Shown: positions 52,972 to 61,387 of the stretch, piece by piece
Layout: each line of letters starts with the position of its first letter
How positions within the stretch are numbered: position 1 is the first letter of the stretch
NCBI GenBank assembly: GCA_964549615.1
Contig: CAZJVP010000051.1
Coordinates: 62,001-126,000, forward strand
Length of the DNA: 64,000 bases
Direction of reading: 5' to 3'
DNA from: CAYVLA01 sp964549615 [NCBI: uncultured Thermococci archaeon]
GTDB taxonomy: Archaea > CAYQAE01 > CAYVLA01
Made by a program: the position numbers and the translations under genes
The notes under the pieces: generated by a model
What the model was told of the DNA's origin: nothing
Database searches by the model: none
What the model saw: only the letters and a program-made list of their open reading frames with translations

Positions 52972-54030
52972 ATGACGGAGTCGGGCCTTCATGTCGAGAG
53001 GGGCTGTATTGTGGCTGAAGCCCACGCTCTGAATGCCTGCACGGCTGCGGCACTCGGCTCGGGTTTCGCCCAGGTTATCGGCCCCGGCAACGTCGTTGTG
53101 ACGGGGAGAGACGGGAAGGGCTTCTCAAGGCTAATCAAGAGGGCTATGACCTGTGGCATTATGGAGAACGGCGTGGAGGTCATGGACACGAGGCTCGTTC
53201 CCCGATCCGTAACGCGCTACTGCGTCAGCGACACCTCCTCGGATTACGGAGTGTATGTGGGCTTTCACTGGCTCAGGCCGGGTAGCCTAGTCTTTTCCTT
53301 CTTCGATGCCGCGGGGGCCATCCTCGGGCATGACATGCTTGAGCGCATACTGGGCAAGATGGGCTGTTTGGAGAAGGGGACATCGGCGCGCGAGGTGGGC
53401 GATATCGTCTTCTTTTTCGACGCTGGCCCGAGGTACGAGGAAGAGATCCTCAGGGCTGTCGACACAAACGCGATATCCTCTGCGCGGCCGAAGGTGGTTG
53501 TCGACTGCTCCAACGGGGCCATCTCGGTCACCCTCCCGGAGATACTGCGAAAGTTGGGTTGCCAGGTTGTATCGTACAACGACGATCCGGCCGGGTACCT
53601 TTCTGGCATGCCGGTCTTGGCGGACGAATCCCTCATGGCGGATTTCGCCGGAAAGGTCAAGGACGGCGGGGCGGATCTGGGAATCGCGCTGGACCCGTTC
53701 GGCGAGTGCGCGAGGTTCGCGGACGATGAGGGCGTCGTGCTTTCACAAAGGGATCTCGGGCTCTTGCTGATGGCGAAGGCCGGGGTGAGGGTGATGGGCG
53801 TCTGGCACGGGCTTGGTGGGGCATTCCCATCCAGCATGGACGTCAGGATTCTGAAGGAAGATGAGGGGCAGCTCCCCAGGGGGCTTGACGCCGCTTTGGG
53901 CCAAGACCATGCCTGCTACCTCGGCAGCCGCAGGAGGAGGTGGTGGGACGCATCGCCCATGGCGCTCAAGTTGCTCGAGATCGTGTCCGAAGGGGACAAG
54001 ATTTCTCGGCTGCGGCGGGGGCTGGCCTAG
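52972..54030 (+). CDS. Phosphohexomutase homologue lacking catalytic motifs
   Basis: A 352-residue intact frame that follows phosphomannomutase/phosphoglucomutase domains 1-3. N-V-V-V-T-G-R-D-G-K-G and F-F-D-A-A-G-A-I-L align, as does V-V-V-D-C-S-N-G-A. Where active enzymes have T-A-S-H-N-P with the phosphoserine, this protein has V-G-F-H-W-L-R-P. Where they bind metal with D-G-D-A-D-R, it has D-P-F-G-E-C-A-R. Domain 4, with the phosphate-binding loop, is missing. It therefore looks like a pseudoenzyme, not debris: the frame is clean and coding-like throughout. It pairs with the nucleotidyltransferase upstream; some bacteria fuse such domains. A regulatory or scaffolding role is inferred. Confidence 0.7.
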   Translation: MTESGLHVERGCIVAEAHALNACTAAALGSGFAQVIGPGNVVVTGRDGKGFSRLIKRAMTCGIMENGVEVMDTRLVPRSVTRYCVSDTSSDYGVYVGFHWLRPGSLVFSFFDAAGAILGHDMLERILGKMGCLEKGTSAREVGDIVFFFDAGPRYEEEILRAVDTNAISSARPKVVVDCSNGAISVTLPEILRKLGCQVVSYNDDPAGYLSGMPVLADESLMADFAGKVKDGGADLGIALDPFGECARFADDEGVVLSQRDLGLLLMAKAGVRVMGVWHGLGGAFPSSMDVRILKEDEGQLPRGLDAALGQDHACYLGSRRRRWWDASPMALKLLEIVSEGDKISRLRRGLA

Positions 54031-55649
54031 GCGTGGTTCAGCTGAAGATAGTACCTGTAGCCCTCAACTAGCGCCGTCTTGCTCGCCTCGAGTATGTTCT
54101 CCGACACCCCGACGGTCGCCCACCGCTTCTTGTCGGCCTCGAACTCAACGAAGACCTCAACGGAGGATGCCGTGCCCTCCATGTTTATGACCGTGACCTT
54201 GAAGTTCGTGAGGTTGACCTTTGCGCTCTCCGGAAAGAAGGGCAGGAGAGCTTTCCTCAGGGCATTGTCCTGGGCATTGACCGGGCCGGCCCCCTCTGCA
54301 ATGGTGTGAATGATCTGGTTCCCGACCTTGACCTTGACGGTGGCCTCGGCTATCCTCCTACCGTTTGAGTCGACGGATGACAGGGTCCTCCACTCAGTTA
54401 CGTCGAAGGTCTTGCGCAGGACCCCCAGCTCCTCAGCCATCAGGAGGTAAACGGTCGCGTCGGCGTTGAGCAGGTGGTATCCCTGGGCCTCGAGCCGCTT
54501 GATTCTCTGCAGGATCCTCGAGGTGCGCTTGTCGCCCTTATCCAGTTTGAAGCCGAACTCCCTAGCCTTGGACACCACCGCGGCTCTCCCCGACAGCTCG
54601 GACACGGACAGGACGCGGGTGTTCCCCACAAGCTCCGGTTCTATATGTTCGTAGGACCGGGGATGCTTGTTAACTGCATCCGCGTGCACTCCGCCCTTGT
54701 GGCTGAACGCCAGCGAACCCACGTAGGGCTGGTGCGGGTTCGGCCTCGCATTGATCAACTCGTAGAGGTATTCGGAGGCCTGCTTGAGCTTGGTCAGCCT
54801 TTCCTCCCTCTTTCTGTCCCTCATGACGGTTGCGATGCCGAGCTTGTGTTCTAGGTTCGGCAGGACGGCGCAGAGGTCGGCGTTTCCACATCGTTCCCCG
54901 ATGCCGTTGAGCGTTCCCTGGACATGTTCGACGCCGGCGAGAACAGCGGCCACGGTGTTGGCGACGGCGCATCCGGAGTCGTTATGCCCATGGAAGCCGA
55001 GCTTCGTGCTCACCTCCTCGCGCGCCCTTTCGGTGATGGACTGGATCTCGTTTGGTAGGCTTCCGCCGTTCGAGTCGCACAGCACTATGACCGAGGCATC
55101 CGCATCTTCGGCGGCGCGCAGGGTCCGCAGGGCATATGCGGGGTCGTCCTTGAAGCCGTCGTAGAAATGCTCGGCATCGAATATGACTTCCAGGCCGTGG
55201 CTCCGGAGATATTGGATCGAGTCCTGAATCATCTCTATGTTTCTCTCCTCTGTGGTGCGAAGGACATCCGTCACATGGAAGCGCCAACTCTTCCCGAATA
55301 TTGCGGCGTACCTGACCCCGGAGTCCACGATGCTTGCGAGGTTTGGATCGCTGTCCTTTCGGCTGTCTTTCCTCATCGTCGCGCCGAAGGCGGTGAGCTT
55401 GGCAGAGAGCGAGTAGTCCCGGATCCTCTTAAAGTACTCAATGTCCTTGGGGTTGGAGGCGGGCCAGCCGCCTTCGATGAAATGAACCCCGAGCTCATCC
55501 AGCTTCAGGGTGAGGTCGATCTTGTCCTGAAGCGAGAAGGTGATTCCGGTCGTCTGTGAACCGTCCCTGAGGGTGGTGTCGTAGACATCCACCTGAGATG
55601 GAAGATGCTTGCTCATGTCTATCGCTTTCTGGAGGGAATGCCCAGGCAA
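54027..55649 (-). CDS. cimA: Citramalate synthase
   Basis: A 540-residue DRE-TIM enzyme. It condenses acetyl-CoA and pyruvate to citramalate, the first step of threonine-independent isoleucine synthesis. The start has Y-D-T-T-L-R-D-G-S-Q-T, then H-F-I-E-G-G-W-P-A-S-N, G-F-H-G-H-N-D-S-G-C and the C-terminal LeuA-type allosteric dimerisation domain (T-V-K-V-K-V-G, G-P-V-N-A, S-V-E-V-F-V-E-F), the expected layout and length for CimA. Isopropylmalate or homocitrate synthase is less likely given the G-G-W-P motif. It shares four bases (CTAG) with the convergent mutase-like gene. Confidence 0.88.
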   Translation of the reverse strand: MPGHSLQKAIDMSKHLPSQVDVYDTTLRDGSQTTGITFSLQDKIDLTLKLDELGVHFIEGGWPASNPKDIEYFKRIRDYSLSAKLTAFGATMRKDSRKDSDPNLASIVDSGVRYAAIFGKSWRFHVTDVLRTTEERNIEMIQDSIQYLRSHGLEVIFDAEHFYDGFKDDPAYALRTLRAAEDADASVIVLCDSNGGSLPNEIQSITERAREEVSTKLGFHGHNDSGCAVANTVAAVLAGVEHVQGTLNGIGERCGNADLCAVLPNLEHKLGIATVMRDRKREERLTKLKQASEYLYELINARPNPHQPYVGSLAFSHKGGVHADAVNKHPRSYEHIEPELVGNTRVLSVSELSGRAAVVSKAREFGFKLDKGDKRTSRILQRIKRLEAQGYHLLNADATVYLLMAEELGVLRKTFDVTEWRTLSSVDSNGRRIAEATVKVKVGNQIIHTIAEGAGPVNAQDNALRKALLPFFPESAKVNLTNFKVTVINMEGTASSVEVFVEFEADKKRWATVGVSENILEASKTALVEGYRYYLQLNHA

Positions 55650-55887
55650 CCAACATAGGGATCTGAGGAATCTTAATTAGTGTTTCTCGGTCCTAGGAAG
55701 GATTCACCTTGGTCGGGTCGGCAGCGGTCCGGCGCGCCGTCGATCCTGCGGCATTTGTCTGGACCGTTGCGGATTTCGGGAACCGGACGGGTTCATCGTC
55801 GAAGCCCAATATTAGGCCCTGGCGTCCTCTTTGCGCCGGGCAAGCCCTCCATAGGAGCCAAGGATTCTTCCCTGATGGAGGGGGGTG

Positions 55888-57366
55888 CTAGTCCTTCCGG
55901 CGTCGGAGGGCTGCCCTATCTCGCACGGAGACAAGCGGCCTATCCCTTCCCAGCCTTCTGCCCAACGCCCCCGCCAGGAACAGGACAAACGCCCACGCGG
56001 TGCGGCCCTCGTTAACCTTGACCCTGAAGAACCAAGGGTCGCCGCGGCTTCCGTGCTGGTTCGTGAAGCTGCCTATGATGTAGTCATCCGGAGTTATGGA
56101 TCGGCAGCCCCCCACGGAGTAGATCCCGTTGGGTATGGGATCGCTCAGCACAAGATCGTGCCAGGTGTCCCCGTTATCGCGGCTCATCAGCACACCTATG
56201 TGGGTCTGGTTGGCTCGACCGATGTAGTAGAGGGGGCTGGTCCCCGGACCTGTGGCAAAGTATCCGTCCAGCCCCATGATGGAGATCGTCTCACCCCTCC
56301 ACTCCGGGTAGATCCTCTTATCGATCTGGCCCGAGGCGAGATCGATCCTCACATAGTGCTGTCGCGGGGGATTGGTCTGGCCCAGGTAGGCGAAGTGCAC
56401 CTTCCCGTTCTTGGCGATCATGCTGGAGAGCCAGGTGTGCACCTCGAACTCATCCGGAAGGATTATCTGGTCGGCCATGCCGCTCTGGTCGGGCAGGATC
56501 GGGCAGTAGAGCCGGGTTCCGTCCGCCTTGTGCCAGGTTTCTCCGCCGTTAGGCGTGTTAGCGTAGTGGATATCCCAGTACAGGTACCTGTCTTTGTGGT
56601 TCGTGGTCCAGGCATGGTGAAGCAGGCCCGTTTCGTCGACGTATATGTGCGGATACTGGGTTGTCGCATTCCGGCCGCTGAACTCGACGACCTGTTTCCA
56701 GCTGATGAGCTTGCCCGTGGTGGCGTTGACCACGAAGAACTTGCCGTAGTGGTTGAAGAGGTAGACCTTGCCTGCAGCATACATCATGGAGTACTTGCCG
56801 CTTGTTGCTCCGTTTATCCTCGTGATCTCCGGGTCCCTGTAGTCCTTGCTCGCTAGGAAACGGTGAAAGAGGAAGGGCCTCATGGGGTCGGTTTCGTCGC
56901 TGCAGACCGCGAGGATGTTGTTGTGCTCGTCCGTCTCTATGCAGGCTGCCTTCGAGCCCACCCTGGGGGAAGTGTAGACGGTCTCAAACGTCCTGCCCCC
57001 GTCCGTGCTTCTCACCAGCTTCCAAGTTCCGGGCCAAGGCGCGACGTCGGCGTAGTCAACGAGGTAGGTCATGAATATTCCGTTCTCGTTCTGCACGACC
57101 TTCTGGTTGTGGCTTTGGAATGTCGCGTAGTACGTGCAGTTATTGTCTATGAGGGTCAGCTCGAAAGCCGGAACGTCTTGGTCTCCCAGAAATGGGGATT
57201 GTCCGAGCGAGCGTTCGTCAGGCGTTGCAGAGGGCATGGACTCCCCTTGCATGCCGTTCGCTGCTCTTGCCAGAGTTGAAATGCAGCATGATGCAGTGCA
57301 TGCGGCCGACAGGCCCAGTAGTAGGACTGCGCTAAGGGCTCTTGGCGTCCGAGTTGGGCGTATCAT
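55888..57366 (-). CDS. Secreted BNR-repeat (sialidase-superfamily) protein
   Basis: A 492-residue exported protein from ATG 57366 with a signal peptide (A-V-L-L-L-G-L-S-A-A-C). The mature part is a beta-propeller resembling the BNR_4 family: S-T-D-G-G-R-T-F near residue 110, G-G-E-T-W-H near 270 and D-N-G-D-T-W-H near 385 are Asp-box motifs. A short hydrophobic segment (W-A-F-V-L-F-L-A-G-A-L) followed by arginines near the C-terminus may anchor it. Such proteins bind or cleave polysaccharides. The Arg triad of true sialidases cannot be confirmed here. Confidence 0.7.
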   Translation of the reverse strand: MIRPTRTPRALSAVLLLGLSAACTASCCISTLARAANGMQGESMPSATPDERSLGQSPFLGDQDVPAFELTLIDNNCTYYATFQSHNQKVVQNENGIFMTYLVDYADVAPWPGTWKLVRSTDGGRTFETVYTSPRVGSKAACIETDEHNNILAVCSDETDPMRPFLFHRFLASKDYRDPEITRINGATSGKYSMMYAAGKVYLFNHYGKFFVVNATTGKLISWKQVVEFSGRNATTQYPHIYVDETGLLHHAWTTNHKDRYLYWDIHYANTPNGGETWHKADGTRLYCPILPDQSGMADQIILPDEFEVHTWLSSMIAKNGKVHFAYLGQTNPPRQHYVRIDLASGQIDKRIYPEWRGETISIMGLDGYFATGPGTSPLYYIGRANQTHIGVLMSRDNGDTWHDLVLSDPIPNGIYSVGGCRSITPDDYIIGSFTNQHGSRGDPWFFRVKVNEGRTAWAFVLFLAGALGRRLGRDRPLVSVRDRAALRRRKD

Positions 57367-57515
57367 GCTCAACGGGTCTCGCAGGTGTGCTCTGAAAAAG
57401 CTAATCACCCACCGGGTTGACCGCCTCCAAACCGCGGCTTGGGTCTTCCCGGACGGCCGAACCCGTCTCCGTCAAGCCCCCAGGCTGGTCTCGGTCCCGG
57501 TCAGCCGATGGTTAC

Positions 57516-57525
57516 AATTATAAAC
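57516..57525 (+). promoter_or_regulatory. TATA box of the corrinoid-protein gene
   Basis: AATTATAAAC is centred about 38 bases before the ATG at 57559, predicting a leader of about ten bases. Confidence 0.65.
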
Positions 57526-57558
57526 CGGCCATGGAGCCGGCTGCCTCACGGGTTTGCG

Positions 57559-58221
57559 ATGGCGGACATTCTCAGCCAGATCGCTGACAGCGTCGTCAAC
57601 ATCGATTTCAACGGTACAAAGAAACTCGTTCGGAAAGCCTTGAAGGACGGCGTTCCGCCTGTGGATATCGTGCTAAGGGGTCTCTCGAAGGGAATGGAGA
57701 GGGTAGGCGAGCTCTACGAGTCATCCGAATACTTCGAGGCCGAGCTGATCGCCTCGGGACAGGTCATGCAAGAGGCCCTCGAGATCGTGAGGCCCCACAT
57801 TGAGGTCGACAAGCTGGACTCCCCGGGCACCTTCATCATCGGGACGGTCAAGGGCGACCTCCACGACATCGGCAAGAACATGGTGATTGCGATGATGAGG
57901 TCGGCCGGCTTCAAGATAGTCGATCTGGGCGTCGATGTGGACAAGCAGGCCTTCGTCGACGCGGTGAGGAAGGCGGACGGAAAGATCATCGTGGCAATGT
58001 CCGCGCTTCTCACCACCACCATGCCGGCGATGAAGGAGGTAGTTGACGAGCTTGACCGCCAGGGGCTAAGGGAGAAGGTGAAGGTGCTGCTTGGCGGAAG
58101 GCCGGTCAACGCTGAATTCGCAAGGAAGATGGGCAGCGACGGTTACGCCAGGGACGCGGTATCCGCCGTCAGGGTGGCCAAGCGGTTGCTGGCCAGCAAA
58201 CCCGGCGAGTTCGTCACCTGA
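57559..58221 (+). CDS. Corrinoid protein of methyltransferase systems (MtbC/MttC type)
   Basis: A 220-residue protein of full family length. Residues 1-90 form the helical cap (L-V-R-K-A-L-K-D-G-V-P-P; L-Y-E-S-S-E-Y-F-E-A-E-L). Residues 90-215 are the B12-binding domain with G-D-L-H-D-I-G-K-N, whose His coordinates cobalt, and a late L-L-G-G-R-P-V. It carries a methyl group between a substrate-specific methyltransferase and an acceptor (coenzyme M or tetrahydropterin). No methyltransferase or reactivase lies nearby in the window, so the donor is unknown. The DapA-like gene follows after 95 bases with its own promoter. Confidence 0.9.
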   Translation: MADILSQIADSVVNIDFNGTKKLVRKALKDGVPPVDIVLRGLSKGMERVGELYESSEYFEAELIASGQVMQEALEIVRPHIEVDKLDSPGTFIIGTVKGDLHDIGKNMVIAMMRSAGFKIVDLGVDVDKQAFVDAVRKADGKIIVAMSALLTTTMPAMKEVVDELDRQGLREKVKVLLGGRPVNAEFARKMGSDGYARDAVSAVRVAKRLLASKPGEFVT

Positions 58222-58274
58222 ATGCGGGAAGCGGTCATCGGGATGGGCCGGGCGATCCATGCTCCAGGCCTGAC

Positions 58275-58284
58275 AATATTTATC
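58275..58284 (+). promoter_or_regulatory. TATA box of the DapA-like gene
   Basis: AATATTTATC is centred about 38 bases before the TTG at 58317 and decides this start over an upstream frame. Confidence 0.65.
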
Positions 58285-58316
58285 ACGTGTGCCCAGGCGG
58301 CAGTGGCGGTGATGGG

Positions 58317-59198
58317 TTGAAGGACGAGATCGCTGGCATAATCTGCGCAATGATGACTCCCCGCAATAGGGACGGGTCCGTGATGGAGAAAGGGGTCAAG
58401 TCCCTGGTCGACCACCTGATAGCAAACGGCGTGAACGTGGTCTTTCCGACCGGGACTGCGGGCGAGGGCCCCATCCTTTCCACCGAGCGCAAGAAGCAGG
58501 TGATCTCGGCCGTGGTGGATGCCGTGGGAGGAAGGATCCCCGTCACCCCCGGCATCGCCTGCCCAACCACCGAGGAGACCATCGAGCTCGGCAGGTTCTG
58601 CGAGGACCTAGGCGTGGAGGCCGTCGTGGTCGTGACCCCATGGTACTATAGGGTCGGCGACGAGACCCTTTACAAGCACTACGCGTCGATCGCCGAGGCG
58701 CTTGACACGCCAGTCATAGCCTACAAGATCCCCCAAGCAGCGGTGAACGACATATCCCTTGACCTCCTCGGCAGATTGGCCAAGGTCGACGGCATCGCGG
58801 CAGTCAAGGACAGCAGCGGGGATATGGTATGGCTTTCCAAGGCCATCGCCCTATACGGCGACCGGTTCAAGTTCTACGGCGGGAACGACCGCCTGATCCT
58901 GCCCTGCCTGGCGGTGGGGGCAGAAGGGCACGTCTCGGGTTCGTCCAACTGCTTCACGAGCGAGGTCGTCGAGGTCTACAGGCAGTTCAAGAAGGGCGAT
59001 CTGAAGGCGGCCCTTGCCGCGCAGCAGCACCTCCTGAAGGAGCTCATGTGCCTGCCGCCGGCGAAGGAGATATCGGCGATGAGGGAGGTGCTCAGGTGGA
59101 AGGGGATCGAGATCGGCGAGGCGCTGGACCCGGTGGGCGTTCTCACCAGCGAGGAGCGAAAGGACCTCAAGGAACGCCTCGCCAGGCTCGCACCCTAA
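58317..59198 (+). CDS. Dihydrodipicolinate synthase/N-acetylneuraminate lyase family protein
   Basis: A 293-residue (beta/alpha)8 aldolase from TTG 58317. The pyruvate site G-T-A-G-E-G-P replaces the common G-T-T-G-E. The tyrosine lies in P-W-Y-Y-R, and the Schiff-base lysine in A-A-V-K-D-S-S-G-D. The family includes DapA, NanA, KDG aldolases and others; motif variants do not settle which. Its position between a corrinoid protein and a glycan deacetylase, away from lysine genes, makes a sugar-acid lyase as likely as DapA. It shares four bases (CTAA) with the convergent deacetylase gene. Confidence 0.82.
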   Translation: MKDEIAGIICAMMTPRNRDGSVMEKGVKSLVDHLIANGVNVVFPTGTAGEGPILSTERKKQVISAVVDAVGGRIPVTPGIACPTTEETIELGRFCEDLGVEAVVVVTPWYYRVGDETLYKHYASIAEALDTPVIAYKIPQAAVNDISLDLLGRLAKVDGIAAVKDSSGDMVWLSKAIALYGDRFKFYGGNDRLILPCLAVGAEGHVSGSSNCFTSEVVEVYRQFKKGDLKAALAAQQHLLKELMCLPPAKEISAMREVLRWKGIEIGEALDPVGVLTSEERKDLKERLARLAP

Positions 59199-59890
59199 AC
59201 GCGCCCGGGGAGCAGGTTTGACAGCAGGAAGGCCTCGGCGTACTCGGTCCCAGCCATGAAGCCCCTCACCCGGGCAAGCCCCTCGATGAATCGAAGGACG
59301 CCCTGCGTTGTCTCGACCTGCGAGGCTTGGGACTCCATCGCCCGCATCTTTTTCTCGAACTGCTTGCTTATGTCCACGACGATGGACGGTTGGGTGAAGA
59401 GATCTAGGATCTCGTAGTAGAACAGGTAGGAGCAGTACCAGGGTTCCCCCAGGTCCGCCAAGACATTCTCGCTCGCCTTCCACCGGACCTCGTCAACTAT
59501 CTGGGCCACGGCTCGATGGTCTCGGTGCTTGTCGGAGTGACTGTGGCAGAGGATGAGATCCGGCTTCTTGTCCCTCACTATGGCGACGCAGCGCTGGTAG
59601 GTTGCCGTGTCGTTAACCACGCCTTGGCATGGGAGCCCCAGGATCAACCGCTCCTTAACCCCGAGGATCGAGTCGCACTTCCTGGCCTCGCCAGTCCTTA
59701 TCTCGGCCATTCTCCCTTTGAGCTCCGGCCTTCCGTACCCGGTTTCCCCGGCGGTGAAGGTGACGACCGTGACCTCTGCTCCGTCCTCGCTCAACCTGGC
59801 GATCGTGCCCCCAGGTCCGATTATCTCATCATCGGGATGGGCGCCGAAGACCAACACTCTGCGTATCCTCTTGCCATTGAGCTCAAACAT
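59195..59890 (-). CDS. PIG-L/LmbE-type N-deacetylase, copy 1
   Basis: About 231 residues from ATG 59890. The zinc motif G-A-H-P-D-D-E near the start and H-S-D-K-H-R-D-H near residue 120 match PIG-L-family deacetylases acting on GlcNAc-linked substrates. The C-terminus ends in the family's helical part (A-E-A-F). A longer frame upstream has no homology. A second, diverged deacetylase is at 62394. Confidence 0.87.
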   Translation of the reverse strand: MFELNGKRIRRVLVFGAHPDDEIIGPGGTIARLSEDGAEVTVVTFTAGETGYGRPELKGRMAEIRTGEARKCDSILGVKERLILGLPCQGVVNDTATYQRCVAIVRDKKPDLILCHSHSDKHRDHRAVAQIVDEVRWKASENVLADLGEPWYCSYLFYYEILDLFTQPSIVVDISKQFEKKMRAMESQASQVETTQGVLRFIEGLARVRGFMAGTEYAEAFLLSNLLPGRV

Positions 59891-60162
59891 GCTCGGATCA
59901 TCCCCGCTGAAGGTCTTACACCTGCCTGGCACAACGCGGCTGAAGAATTTGCGTGGCCCTGCGGCCCGTGGTCCAAGGCTGCCGACGACCGCAGCCCACT
60001 CGACTACCCGCATCGGGGTGCTCAAAAAGATTTCTCTGATCGATCCGTCCGGTAGAGGTAGCCGCACGCGGTCACCCGAACGGCGGAATGCCGCGTTGGC
60101 GAGTGCCGAAGATTCCGAGGCCGGGCATAGGGAAGCTAGGAAAAAAAGGCACCCTCGCTGGC

Positions 60163-61251
60163 CTATCCCTCTACGAAGCTTGAGACCGTGGCGGCGTCAA
60201 GCCTCTTGACGCATTCCATAACCAGAGAGATGGTGGCCTCCACGTCCGCGACCGAGAACATGCCGACATGCGAGTGTATGTGACGGGTCGGGACGCCCAG
60301 CACGATGCTCGGGCAGCCGGCCCCCGTGATATGTATCTGGCCCGCGTCCGTTCCGCCGCGCGTCGCGATGGAGAGCTGATGCCGGATCCCAGCCTCTTTT
60401 GCCACCCTGATCACGAACTCCTTCAGCGGCTGGTTGGGTATCATCGATGTGTCGTATGTGAGGATGGCAACCCCCTTGCCCATCTTGGCCGGCGCTACCT
60501 TGTTGGCTGCCCCCGGGACGTCTCCGGAGATGTCGACCTCCAGAGTGAGGCATACATCTGGGTTGGTCTCATAGGCGACCGTGCGGGCACCGCGTGCGCC
60601 GACCTCCTCCTGCGTTGTGGCCACGCCCACGACCGTGTTCGGGTGTGCAATGCCTTCCATCCTCAGCTTCCTGACAACCTCCATTGCGATGAAGGCGCCG
60701 AGGCGGTCATCGAAGGCCTTGCCTATGGCGATGCGCCCGTCCCGCAACAGCGTGAAGGGGGACACTGGCACGATGGGGTCGCCGATCCTCACCCCGAGGT
60801 CTTCGGTTTCCTTTCTCGACGAGGTGCCGATATCGATGAACATCTTTTCCTTGGCCACTACCTTCTTCCTTTCCTCCTCAGGGAGCAGGTGGGGAGGAGT
60901 GGCCGAGATCACTCCTTGCAGGAGTCCTTTTTCTGTCTTGACGGCCACCCTCTGGCTCAAGAGCACCTGGTCGAACCAGCCTCCTAGGGGGCCGAAGGTC
61001 AGGAAGCCGGTGGCCTTGTCTATCCCGGTCACGCAGAAACCGACTTCGTCTATGTGGCCCGGCAAGAGAACGATGGGCCTATCCGCAGTGCCCTTTTTCT
61101 CGAAGATGACCGATCCCAACTTGTTGATCCTGCACGAATCAGAGATGCCCTGTACTGTGCGTTTCACGATCTGCGCCGTATCTCGTTCAAATCCGGGTGG
61201 CCCAAAGGACTCGCTGAGTTCCTTGAGCAGTGCGAACTGCCTTTCATCCAA
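60163..61251 (-). CDS. M42-family aminopeptidase
   Basis: A 362-residue di-zinc aminopeptidase (TET-like family). Metal and catalytic residues are visible: P-G-H-I-D-E-V-G, G-K-A-F-D-D-R-L-G, T-Q-E-E-V-G-A-R-G-A, L-E-V-D-I-S-G-D and P-T-R-H-I-H-S-H. A PDZ-like insert lies around residues 70-170. It trims peptides in the cytosol, downstream of the proteasome in archaea. It is divergent from the ATP-grasp gene. Confidence 0.93.
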   Translation of the reverse strand: MDERQFALLKELSESFGPPGFERDTAQIVKRTVQGISDSCRINKLGSVIFEKKGTADRPIVLLPGHIDEVGFCVTGIDKATGFLTFGPLGGWFDQVLLSQRVAVKTEKGLLQGVISATPPHLLPEEERKKVVAKEKMFIDIGTSSRKETEDLGVRIGDPIVPVSPFTLLRDGRIAIGKAFDDRLGAFIAMEVVRKLRMEGIAHPNTVVGVATTQEEVGARGARTVAYETNPDVCLTLEVDISGDVPGAANKVAPAKMGKGVAILTYDTSMIPNQPLKEFVIRVAKEAGIRHQLSIATRGGTDAGQIHITGAGCPSIVLGVPTRHIHSHVGMFSVADVEATISLVMECVKRLDAATVSSFVEG

Positions 61252-61346
61252 GCGATCGCCCGAACTGGGAAAGAACGTGCGGAAAAAAATCTTATGGAGA
61301 CGGAAGAGCCTTAATCATAGGGAGGCGGGGCGGAGATGGCCCCAAA

Positions 61347-61355
61347 GAGTTAAAT
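61347..61355 (+). promoter_or_regulatory. TATA-like box of the ATP-grasp operon
   Basis: GAGTTAAAT lies about 37 bases before the ATG at 61388. Confidence 0.5.
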
Positions 61356-61387
61356 TGGTTCATCCTCAGGACTCCGATGTGGGTGCG

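Noticed and set aside
55885-56856. 323-codon open frame opposite the BNR-repeat gene
   Set aside because: Shadow of a gene with clear Asp-box motifs on the other strand.
60581-61387. N-terminal extension of the ATP-grasp gene (about 270 codons)
   Set aside because: It runs opposite the M42 peptidase gene and lacks homology; family similarity starts at ATG 61388.
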